From: Spirogloea muscicola
Taxonomy: Eukaryota; Streptophyta; Zygnematophyceae; Spirogloeales; Spirogloeaceae
DNA length: 25,539 bases
Direction: 5' to 3'
NCBI GenBank assembly: GCA_009602725.1
Contig: WELB01000188.1
Span: forward strand, 691 to 26,229
The position numbers were made by a program, and so were the translations under genes. The notes beneath the pieces were generated by a model, which was given only the letters and a program-made list of their open reading frames with translations, did not search any database and had not been told where the DNA came from. Of the stretch, positions 10,901-21,910 are shown piece by piece; position 1 is the stretch's first letter, and each line of letters starts with the position of its first letter.

Positions 10901-11472
10901 ATCTCAAATGGACTGTCGTGCTTCTTAGCTGGCTATTCGTTCACTTATCAGCTCCATCCTGTGGTCGTAAAACCTGCTTCAGGTGCATGGCTCCTTACAA
11001 AACCTTGTCAAATAGTCTGATAAAACTCCTTCGCTTCTTGAGCAGCTGGCTGGCCAGGTAGCAGCCAAGGCACGGCAGTACTTGAAAGCGCGAGGGGAGA
11101 AGCAATGTCTCAAGGACATGATGGCATTTATTGCCACAGTGGACCTTTGGCAGGGCTTCTCTGCAACTGGCATATGTCGGCGAGCAGGAAATGAAGATCA
11201 GATTTACAGGTGAAAATAGAGAAATAACCTCGGAGAAGCACGAAGGTCGCTGACTTTGTAGATGAGCAGCTTCTTGGCTGCTTCTTAATCAAATCTGCTA
11301 CGTGCAACAACGCTTTCTCTTGGAACCTCCTACCCAAGCCAGAGGACTTTCTTGCAGGGCACTCTATCAGCTGGCACTATCTGCCAGCAGCATGGAGTTC
11401 TCTGGAAGACTTGCTTCTGGTAGCGTGTTGGCTGCATTCAGCACATTTGTGTCAGATATTATCAGATCCTGA
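7993..11472 (+). CDS. DUF7796-like type II membrane protein
   Basis: Ten exons proposed: 7993-8072 and 8264-8327 (both tentative), 8477-9124, 9413-9493, 9772-9820, 9950-10100, 10303-10449, 10597-10882, 11046-11209, 11358-11472. All phases agree, giving about 594 residues. Exon 2 codes a signal anchor (AWLAAALLLLCGFA). A variable linker precedes the domain, which starts KVAICLAGGARDLELSG (about residue 220). It continues with HTPLDQN, AGVRIFLPRG, LLVEGC, YVIWTRLDTFW, GGVNDRLGIGPR, FPFCIPSHRKFEYPP, CRPCEP and FCDARGDWMEEWE. This order matches, from memory, plant proteins annotated DUF7796, whose biochemical role is undefined; a glycosyltransferase-like fold is suspected. The start codon is uncertain because the anchor frame has no upstream ATG without the first intron. 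An optional in-frame intron (8516-8758, 243 nt) also fits. Confidence 0.82.
10470..10499. repeat. Perfect 30-bp palindrome in an intron
   Basis: TGACATGAAGGGAGG is followed directly by its exact reverse complement, with no spacer. It lies within the 147-nt intron 10450-10596 of the DUF7796-like gene. As RNA it could fold into a 13-bp stem with a small loop; as DNA it could extrude a cruciform. Confidence 0.95.
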
Positions 11473-11486
11473 GACACTGGTCTCAG

Positions 11487-12044
11487 GGTGCTCCGACTTT
11501 GCTTGTCAAGTCAGACAAAGTCAGAACATTGGGCGAACGGATTTGCTAATACAATGTGCGCTCATGACGACGAGCAAACCTGCTTCTGCCCTTGTTGAGC
11601 GAGACTAGACAACACCAACACCCACTGCAACGGATGAGCTCCTTTGACTGTTGGCTGCAACAGTCGACACAACACTTGGCAAACATATAGAGGTACCTCG
11701 ACTTCAAGGATTGAACTGACCAGTAGACCAGGATTATGGACATTCCAATGGCATGCAAGTTGCTCTTATGTGGTGCTCCAACGTTGTTTGCCAAGTCAAA
11801 CAGAGTCAGACCATTAATTAGAGGAGAGTCTTGATATGCTTTGTGCTCGTTACGCTCTGCGAGAGTACTGCTTCTGCCCTTATCGAGGGTGACTAGATAA
11901 CGCTGACGCCTATCGGAGGAAGTGAGCTCAACCGACTGTTGGCTAAAGCCCTTCGCAGACAAGTTAACGACCCTCAACTTGAGGATTTGACTTAGCAGGA
12001 AAAGGACCACACACCAGTTTCCAGTGGCGTGCAAGTTGCTCTTC
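11487..12044. repeat. Two-copy diverged tandem repeat, unit about 284 bp
   Basis: Copy A (about 11487-11768) and copy B (about 11772-12044) share the same series of phrases: GTGCTCC, GTCAAGTCAGACAAAGTCAGA (with variants), CTGCTTCTGCCCTT, GACTGTTGGCT, and the end GGC(A/G)TGCAAGTTGCTCTT. Identity is moderate with small indels. It lies just 3' of the DUF7796-like gene and contains no gene I recognise. A minus-strand open frame runs through both copies. Confidence 0.75.
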
Positions 12045-12932
12045 CCTGGGTTTAGGTTACGGCCTAGAATAACCTTCACGCAGCTTGAGCACTCGTGGAC
12101 AGACTTAAGTGGCTGAATAGCGTGGAAAGGTGTGCAGCGCAGTGATCTCCATGCAGCTGAACAACTTCTTGGCGCACGTAAGCGGCTAACACCTGGAAGG
12201 ACTTGATGGAGGCGTAGTCCGCAACGCTTACCTCTGACCTGCTCACACTACAAGCCCTGATTACCTGTGACCTCCGAAACTACTTCACAAATTGCGTACT
12301 ACGTAAATGACCTAAGGCATCGGCTGGCCAACTAGGCTAGTGCAATGTGCGAGGGACAAGCTACAGTTACTGGAGTATTGACACAGGTCATTGCTGCTGG
12401 TAAGCAAGTGAGAAAGCAGGGGACGATGATCTGGTTAATGTCAAGCCCCACAAATGTGATGCTGCATCTGGTACCCAAGCAACCTTGAGAGGGAATTCCG
12501 TATTGCTGGTATGTGGAGAAAGTGTCACGACTCCCAATTAAATACTTCAACTTCTGTGGACTGTGCATGTGGTCGAAAGTCGCCAGCAGGCTGACTAGGC
12601 TAGTGCCATGCGTAAGAGACGAGAATCGTGCTGAAAGAATGGTACATTGATCTCACTGGTCAGGGAGGGCCAGAGATCTTTTCTTGTCACTGCTTCCCCA
12701 AGGTCTTACACAACCTGCCGTAAGTCACGACATTGTTGCTGGAGAGCCTGTACTGTAGCGTCAGAGCTTGTTGGCTCGCTTGCCTCGTCAATTGAGGACA
12801 AAGGTAAGCGATCCTGTGACAATCTTGGTTAGGTTCACTTAAAGGCCATCGGTAGCCCCTGTAGAGGGGAAAGACTTCCAAGAAGAGCAGCAATTACAAG
12901 GTGACAACACGTGAAGCTTGTGGCCCTCGCAC
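12045..12932. other. Intergenic region between convergent genes
   Basis: No conserved coding sequence seen. It holds a short dispersed direct repeat: GACTAGGCTAGTGCCATGCG at 12592-12611, compared with AACTAGGCTAGTGCAATGTG at 12330-12349. The right end includes the CLPR4 3' UTR. Confidence 0.5.
12894..12898 (-). promoter_or_regulatory. TGTAA polyadenylation signal of CLPR4
   Basis: TGTAA on the minus strand, 35 nt past the CLPR4 stop codon. TGTAA is the usual poly(A) signal of many chlorophyte algae. The distance is on the short side, and the other genes in the window show no clear TGTAA close behind their stops. Confidence 0.5.
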
Positions 12933-15473
<2,541 letters not shown>

Positions 15474-15534
15474 GCAGCTACACGGAGCCCCCCGGGGGGT
15501 TCTGGCGGGGTTTTAAGGCTCAGCTCGCAAACCC

Positions 15535-15545
15535 CTCAAAAGGGT
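15535..15545 (-). terminator. Possible RNA polymerase III terminator of tRNA-Arg
   Basis: TTTT on the minus strand at 15541-15538, 44 nt past the tRNA 3' end. It is the first run of four T downstream of the tRNA. This is a minimal terminator, so the call is tentative. Confidence 0.35.
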
Positions 15546-15584
15546 TGGGCGGCAAAGAGTCCTGCGGCGTGAGAGCACCGCGCG

Positions 15585-15657
15585 CGCGCCAGACAGGGGT
15601 CGAACCTGTGACCTTTTGCTTAGGAAGCAAACACTCTATCCACTGAGTTACAGGCGC
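15585..15657 (-). tRNA. trnR-CCU: tRNA-Arg (anticodon CCT)
   Basis: 73 nt on the minus strand, starting GCGCCTGTAACTCAGTGGAT. The anticodon stem TTTGC/GCAAA encloses the loop TTCCTAA with anticodon CCT, reading AGG. The T arm is ACAGG-TTCGACC-CCTGT, and the acceptor strands GCGCCTG and CTGGCGC pair except for one T-T. No intron and no encoded CCA. The internal B box (GGTTCGACCCC) is at 15607-15597. It lies 111 bp upstream of the CLPR4 start codon on the same strand. Confidence 0.95.
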
Positions 15658-15735
15658 CGGCGGGTCAGGCGGGGAACCTTGCATGTCGTGGCGGCGGCAT
15701 GGGCGCACATCACTAGCAAACGGCGGATCAGCCAA

Positions 15736-16706
15736 AGGCGCGGTGTGCAAGAACAAGGAGGGATGAGGCCAGATCAACCCAATACACATTCTAGGCAAAA
15801 GCATTGCCAAGTATGGGGCTACTCAGTGCGAAGCCCTATACTTAGGGGCACTAGGGTAGCTGTGCAAAAGCCAGCTGAAGGGGGACTTCACCCACGAGTG
15901 AGCACATGCAGATTCGCTAAGCTGGGGAGCCGGAGCTCTGCTACCGAAGAAAAGAAAGGCTTCCAGGAGAGGGCGGTGGCTGGGAGAGGCCAGTGCACAG
16001 TAAAGAATGAACAAAGTTCGAAGCCACCGAAGCCAGTCGCTTGGCTTAGTGCGCGCCCAGCACGCTGATGAATAGCCACAGCTTGGAAGCGCTGCAAACT
16101 TAGCGAAAGCAGCACGAAGAGAAGGCACGCTATGCGCATGACTTGGAAGGGAGGCCTACGCAAGCACATACACAGTCCCGGCAAAAGCCAGTGCAAAGAC
16201 ATGGGGCCAAACCGCTTGCTTAGGGGGGCTAGGTACCAGTGCGAAAGCGAAGCCGAGCTGAAGGGCGAAGGTGCGCGGTGCGCATGAAATGAAAGGGAGG
16301 CCAAATCAGGCCGATCCAAGCCGGGCTGAATGGGGAGTACAGGGGAGGAGCGGGAAAGGGAAAGTAGCTCATACACAGGGGGAACGCTGTGAGAAAGGAA
16401 GTGCTCGCCCATAGAGAAGAAGGGCTGGCAAAGCCAGCCCAAAAAGAATAGACAATGCCCAAAGCCAAAGAAAGAGGTGCCGAAAAAGGACTACACTGCA
16501 AAACACGAGACGATGCCGAGGGATGCTCAGTACCCGCGAGTAAGCAACATCAAGGCAGAGTAGCTCGCTGCAGGGAAAGAGGCACTCCGCCGAGGCCCAG
16601 AGGCGGCAGCCATAGCACGGCCTGCTCGCGTGTGGACGGCGTGGGCTAGGGAGCGTTGGAACGAGACCGCCAGGCGGATACGGAATACCTGGGCGAGCGA
16701 TCCGGC
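15736..16706 (-). mobile_element. 5'-truncated LINE copy with long repeated 3' UTR, minus strand
   Basis: Coding remnant 16706-16527 reads AGSLAQVFRIRLAVSFQRSL and then GRAMAAASG, ending in the SYSALMLLTRGY block with a stop at 16529-16527. Its closest match is the plus-strand copy at 7313-7469, and the following UTR is also close to 7470-7620, including TGCAGTGTAGTCCTTT and the GGGCTGGC-TTT-GCCAGCCC hairpin at 16440-16422. Further on, a module containing GGGAGGCC(A/T) and TGCGCATGA recurs near 16270 and 16120 and, more diverged, near 15736. The end near 15736 lies about 80 bp upstream of the tRNA 5' end. Confidence 0.75.
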
Positions 16707-16960
16707 GAAAAGCCTGCCCGGGAGAGGGGACAAGCGGGAAGGGAGGCCACCCCGCTCGGCGCCCTCCCGCTGATCTCCCAGTTGTGCCCAGCAGGCCCCT
16801 TCACGCGGCCCCCCCCCGGCCCCTGGCCCGTCTCCCGCCCCCCGCCCGGGCCTCGGGCCCCCCGCTCTGCTCTGCCCGACCTCCCGCCCCCCCAGGCTCC
16901 TCCCTGCCCCGCCTCTTCGTCTCCCCCCTTCCGGCGCCCTTCCCCGGCGGAGCCCTTGCC
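16707..16960 (+). promoter_or_regulatory. Likely promoter and 5' UTR of cytochrome b5
   Basis: Very GC-rich, with long C runs on the plus strand, directly before the ATG at 16961. No TATA box seen. Its left edge abuts the LINE remnant, so regulatory sequence is confined to about 250 bp unless the element is included. Confidence 0.4.
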
Positions 16961-17959
16961 ATGGGCGAGGAGGCGCCTCCAGCAGCCCCGGCGTCGGCGG
17001 CGCCTGCGCCGCCCGTGTTCACCATGGACCAGGTCAACGAGCACGCGTCCGAGCGCGACTGCTGGCTAGTCATCGCCGGCAAGGCATGCACAGAACCTCC
17101 CCACCACGCCCCCTCCCCGATCCTCGACCTCCCTTGACTCCTGCGACCCTACGAGCCCCACCTCCGCACCTACCAGCCCACTCCGCCGTGGCCGTGCCGC
17201 GAGCTTCGGGTCCTCTGTAATCCAGCACCGACTCCTCCTGCTTGATCATCATCCGCTGCGAGCTTCAGAGCTCCTCCAATCCGCCCCTCACCACCCAGGT
17301 GCCCATGTTGCAGGTGTACGATGTTACTAAGTTCCTGGATGAGCACCCGGGTGGAGACGAGGTCATGCTGTCCTCCACAGGTGCACCTCCTTTTCTCCCA
17401 AAGCCGTATTGGCGCCCCCTCCGGTGCCGCGCAAACACTGTCTGGGGGGAGACCATGCCCTAGCTTGTCAGTGGTTGCCACAGGCACGCCAGCACGACAT
17501 AGTTCGAAGGAGCGCACCTGAGTAAGAGTTCACATAAAAGGAATTAAGTAGCACACCTCATCGTCCACCTCTTCGCTGGGGAAAGTAGCAGCTTGAACTA
17601 TAGGGTTTAGAGTCCACACAAAGCAAGTGGCGTCGATCAACTCAGTGCCCACCCTGCACTTATCTCGTGAATTTCAAGCTGCAGGCAAGGATGCAACTGA
17701 TGACTTTGAAGACGTCGGCCACAGCACAAGCGCCAGGAAACAACTGAATCAGTACTATATTGGCGAGCTGGATCCTTCCAGCCTGCCTGAACGGGCCATT
17801 ACAAAGAGCAGCATGGCCACAGTGCCCTCGCAGGCAACCGGCAATACCAGTTTCATCACCAAGATTTTGCAATTCTTAGTCCCCATAGCTATTTTGGCTC
17901 TTGCTATCGCTGTGCGTGTCCTGACTAAGAAAGAGCCAATCGACGCTGTCCCGTCTTAA
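16961..17959 (+). CDS. CYTB5: Cytochrome b5, tail-anchored (ER type)
   Basis: Three exons, 16961-17083, 17314-17380 and 17685-17959, give 154 residues. The heme domain has FTMDQVNEHASERDCWLVI, VYDVTKFLDEHPGGDEV and DDFEDVGHSTSAR. The axial histidines are His52 (HPGG) and His76, 24 residues apart as usual. An acidic linker precedes the C-terminal membrane anchor FLVPIAILALAIAVRVL (about 126-143) and a short tail TKKEPIDAVPS. It donates electrons to ER desaturases and hydroxylases. The N-terminus is an Ala/Pro-rich extension of about 18 residues. The first intron (17084-17313) begins GC rather than GT; the second is GT-AG. Both phases match. Confidence 0.95.
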
Positions 17960-19768
17960 TTGCATCCTTCGTTAAGTGACTGGCCCAAGGATCACAGCCT
18001 GTGCAAAAGCCAGCCCTGTGGGATGGAAGTTGTCATGTATTAATCAAGAGTCCTGAATATGTTTCGGGTGCATGCGTTTTCTGTTGTCGGGGCACATGTC
18101 TTGCTTGCATTCTGCTGCTCAACGCTTTCAGTGCAGGCTTCGGCAGCCCTGCCTCTGAACATATGCAACTGAGCAAACGTGTCCTATCTAGTTATCTCAA
18201 AGGCAGCTACTACATAGGCCAGCCAGCGTTTGCGGAGTTTCGAGTGCAGCACTGCTTGTTCACCCCCATGACACTGATGGTACTGTCTCACTTCGAGACT
18301 GCGTGCATTTTATGCGATGCTGCACTTCTGTCAGACCGAAGAATTCACGACTGTGGGAGGATACCTGATCAACAAGGAGTTGCCTGATGTGCATTCTCTT
18401 CCCTGTAAGTGGACTTAAATGGTTGCATGAATACAGTGCGCTGCTTGGTGATTGTTGCTCAAGGGAGAATTGACGCGCTGGATGCTTAAGGTGCTAAGAA
18501 CATAGGTCGCCCAGGTTGTAGCATGAAGAGGACCAAATCTCTGCTCAGAACAGTGTGGTACAGACTGTGAGTGAAATCTGAAACCTGCAATCTGCCCAAT
18601 TTGAAGTGGCGAAGGCAGACAGCACCTACTACAGTTACAAACGGTAGTGCTGTCCTCACAGGCAGAAGCAGAACGCAATGCAGAAGTGCACACTGTGCGC
18701 TGACTAGAAGGCCCCACGCAGGCAGAGGTACCCCTGCTCGGGCTTTGAAATCCTGATGATTATAAGCGGCTTCCAATCGCCAACCCCAAGGAATGTTCCT
18801 GCCCGTTGTTCTATCGGAGCGAGCTTTTGAGCGAAGGGCGAAAGGTGTGGACGCAGTAAGCAATACGAGACTGGCAGACACCAGAGATTCGATAGGGGGG
18901 GAAGCGTGGCAGCAAGTCCACGGGACAAACACTCCCGCATCGCAACGTTCACGTCGATCTGCAGCGCGACACATATGGTTCTCACTGAGGTCTCAAATAG
19001 TCTGTTCTTGGTGCTGCGCAACCTGCAAAGATGTATACTCTCGAACGGATTTTGAGAAGCAGCACTCTCGGGTCTGTCAAGCGCCGGCCTGCACCAATTC
19101 GCGCTCGTGAGAGGATTGGCTGTGACGAACTTGGTTGCTGCTGCATTCTAGACCAACTTGCCTTGCCCACCACCGGGTTCCTATATGTTGCCCAGCAGCT
19201 GCAACACAGATTGGCTGTCACGTCGAAGGAAGACAAGAACAGCCCTTCATGGATAGGGTAAACAAGAGCACTGCTTCAAGAAGAGGCGGGACGACGAGCG
19301 CAACGAGGTGTGAATGAGGACCAGATGACGACGATGATCCAGGCAGCAGGCTTCCTGTCTGTGACATGCTAATGTGCCGGTATCTCCTCCACTTCCCCTA
19401 GGACGAAGGTGCGATCAAAGCCTGATCATTGGCAATTCCTGACTCAGGCTTACCCAGCCCTGCCCAAGGCTACTGAATGATGTACACACAGAGAAAGCAC
19501 ACGGCTATATGACTCATGGAATATGTCAGCCCTTGCATAAAAGAGGTAACATGCACCCCGCAGCTCTGTGTCCTCTTTATTAGTACTCTATAGACTCCCA
19601 GCAATGTGATCAGATACTCGTCGACCGATCATGCATCACGTGACTCAAATGACACAGTGCTACGTGACTAACTACACGGCGGACACACTTGCAAGGCATG
19701 CAGGCTGGAGTAAAGGGGGTGGATGCGTGAGGTCCTCACCTGGCGAAGAGGTTGCGGGGGCGATGCTC
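17960..19768. other. Intergenic region between convergent genes; no gene recognised
   Basis: Contains the 3' UTRs of cytochrome b5 (+) and the RRM gene (-). Open frames here, such as 18001-18387 (+) and 18486-18974 (-), show no domain, no splice-compatible extension and no family resemblance. I see no clear TGTAA on either strand near the stops. Confidence 0.5.
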
Positions 19769-21587
19769 CTAACGACCGAGTGGTGAGCGCTGTCGCTCGA
19801 AGTCTCCAATCTGGCGGTCATAGGGCCCAGGTCTGAAGCCGCCGGCCCCCAACTCCCTGGGTGGAGGTCCACGTGGGCCTGGATTGCGAGCAAAAGTCAG
19901 TCGAAGGACAGGGGAGCGGGGGTCTTCCTCGTCAAATCTGTAACCTGCAGGGACATAGCCATTCCCAACCACGCCAATCAGCTTCATCACTGCAACCAGC
20001 CGATGCTGCAGGCTCACAATTGAGCACATTCAGCCAGTCCAGATTGAGCCATACGGTGGCGGCCATGACCGACGCTCTGGATCTGGAATTTACCCTGCAG
20101 CGCCTCTAAGGCTGTGGAGGCACAGGCCGCATCTTCAAACTCAACGAAGCACAGAGCAATCTTGTCACCAACACCACCCTGCACTTACGTGATGACACAC
20201 CGCGCACATGGATCAGCATCAGCACCGCCAGTTTGCCTCAGAGCATGTTCAACACCGCTTCACCATCGACATTATTCATGGATGTTGGCGTGGAGTGAGA
20301 AATGCCCAACAGGCTCATGACTATGGTCTTAACGTCAACACAGATGCAGTGAATGTCCTCCTCTACTCGCAGCTGTGCAACACATCCAACTGGTATGCCT
20401 CGTCGAAATGTGTCATGTCACTCACCCTCCTGGCATCTTTGAGCACAAGCCGTACCTCCTTGTAGCCAATGAAGGGTCGGAAGATATCTGGCCGTAGCAA
20501 CTGAAGTCAAGGATAACATGGCACCTTAACGCACCAGGATCAGGGGGGAGCAGAAATTGGCACGGTCTTGACTAGGCAGACCGTGAGCTACCCTCGAGTA
20601 TGTGGAGATCCTCTTCCCTTGGAGATTGCCACAGTCTTGGATGCAACACAGTATAAAACGTGTGGGGGATACGAGCTGCCTCTCTTCGAGAGCAGTCTGG
20701 AGGCAGTCCATCTATGAAGAGCGTGGGCGCTGCATCGCGCGGCAGGGGAACTGCCGGACGCTCGGGCTCGTAAGCAGCGTCAGGTCGGCCGTTCCCCAGT
20801 TGGCCTTGGACAGCAAAGGCAAGCGCAGGCTCCAGTCCCACTCTCGGAGCTGCAATGAGAGGCTCCTCGTACTGTGCGAAGGATGACGAAACGCCGGCGT
20901 TGTATTGAGGCCGCTGACCCATGCCGGGCACGCCCATGTCATACGGCGGCTGCACGAGAGAGGCATGACGGATCAGCATGGCTCCCAAAGAGACATGCCA
21001 TGTCAAGCTGCAGAGGATATAGTAGGCGAGCTCGAGGCTCTGCTCCACGTCCTGGCAAAGCTCTTGGACAGATTTTATGTAGAAGACGAGGCAGGCGTGG
21101 CAAGACCCTTCCTAGCAGGGGCTGCTGTGGCGCCGGCGGGGCGCCAGGGCCGCAGCGACAGGCAATCACCAGCTCCCGTGCGTAGCTCGATGGAGGCCCG
21201 CCCCGATCGTCGTAGATGGCAGCCGGCACGTAGGACGGCCCGCCATGGTCTGAGGCTCCGGGGGGTCCGTATCCATGCTCCCGCATCGGCGGCAGGTCGT
21301 CTGAATAGCCGCGCCCGCAGGCGAGCAGTGTCACTCACGAGCAGCCCGGGGCAGCGGCAGGGCAGCTGGCTGCTGGAAGGCGGCAGCCGACGGTGCGGCC
21401 AGGGGAGGCGCTGCTCACCGTAGTCCTGGCGGGGCCGCTTGGCCCGCACCTCGTACATGGCGTCGGGGGGGCCGGCGAAGCGGCCTGGCGGAGCGCCAGC
21501 GGCGAAGCGCGGGTCGGGCGGCAGAGCGGCGGCGGCGGCGGCTGCGTGGTGGCCGTAGGCAGCGGGCAACCGCTTCGCAGGCAACAT
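19769..21587 (-). CDS. Single-RRM RNA-binding protein (RBPMS/couch-potato-like, plant At3g21215-like)
   Basis: Six exons (minus): 21587-21419, 21300-21170, 20949-20673, 20487-20426, 20178-20094, 19944-19769. They give 299 residues with all phases matched. The N-terminal half is disordered and rich in Pro, Gly, Ala and Tyr, with a basic patch RPRQDY (51-56). One RRM follows: RNP2 TLFIDGLP (176-183), then CSRREAAHIFRPFIGYKEVR, RNP1 ALCFVEFE (221-228) and ALEALQGYRFDEEDP. This layout is that of plant RNA-binding proteins such as At3g21215 (from memory) and of animal RBPMS, which act in mRNA binding. The C-terminus is RG/P-rich. The start codon sits next to an ambiguous base at 21590, so an upstream start cannot be excluded. 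Confidence 0.9.
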
Positions 21588-21699
21588 CNGGGGCGGGGCG
21601 CGGGGGGGGAGGGGGCCGGCTGCGTGCGGCGGCGGCGCGGCGCCTTGCGCCGGGGCCTCTCACGCCCTCCGCCGCCCCGGCTCGCTCGTCTCCACTCGG
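21588..21699 (-). promoter_or_regulatory. GC-rich upstream region of the RRM gene
   Basis: Extremely G/C-rich, with an n at 21590 that marks poor sequence quality. It probably holds the 5' UTR and core promoter of the minus-strand RRM gene. No defined motif seen. Confidence 0.35.
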
Positions 21700-21910
21700 G
21701 TGGCCTGGCTGGCCTGGCTTTCCACGGCGCTCGGTGGCTCGAGCTCCTGCGACGCCTGGCGCGCAGCGCGGTGTCCCGCCGCCACCAAGACCCAAGGGGG
21801 ACCGGCCGACAGACCACGACGGTGGCCCCTTCGGACTTCGTTCGTTCCCTCTTTCTGGGCTGGCCTTCCACGGCTATCGCCGTCTACTGGAAGAGTCTTC
21901 CCCGCTTACG
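21700..21910 (+). mobile_element. LINE C-terminal and 3'-UTR fragment
   Basis: The frame at 21719-21778 reads FHGARWLELLRRLARSAVSR, resembling the LINE block AFGAKWLDLLHRLARRAAAR (from 6889). About 100 bp on, GGCCCCTTCGGACTTCGTTC and then TTTCTGGGCTGGCCTTCCACGG match the module at 7855-7905. Short and diverged, so it could be chance in part. Confidence 0.5.

Noticed and set aside
11546-12079. 177-codon minus open frame as a gene
   Set aside because: It runs through a tandem repeat, has no known domain, and copy A is interrupted where copy B stays open. Kept as a repeat finding only.
12835-12868. Last CLPR4 exon ending GLPMAFK
   Set aside because: The exon 13001-12933 gives the conserved C-terminus SVVDSLRKRELI in phase. 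The alternative lies beyond it in the 3' UTR.
18001-18387. 128-codon plus frame after cytochrome b5
   Set aside because: No family resemblance. It does not extend through splice sites in phase and lies where a 3' UTR is expected.
18793-19261. Cys-rich plus frames looking like a zinc finger
   Set aside because: The Cys and His spacing fits no known finger, and no flanking exons support it.
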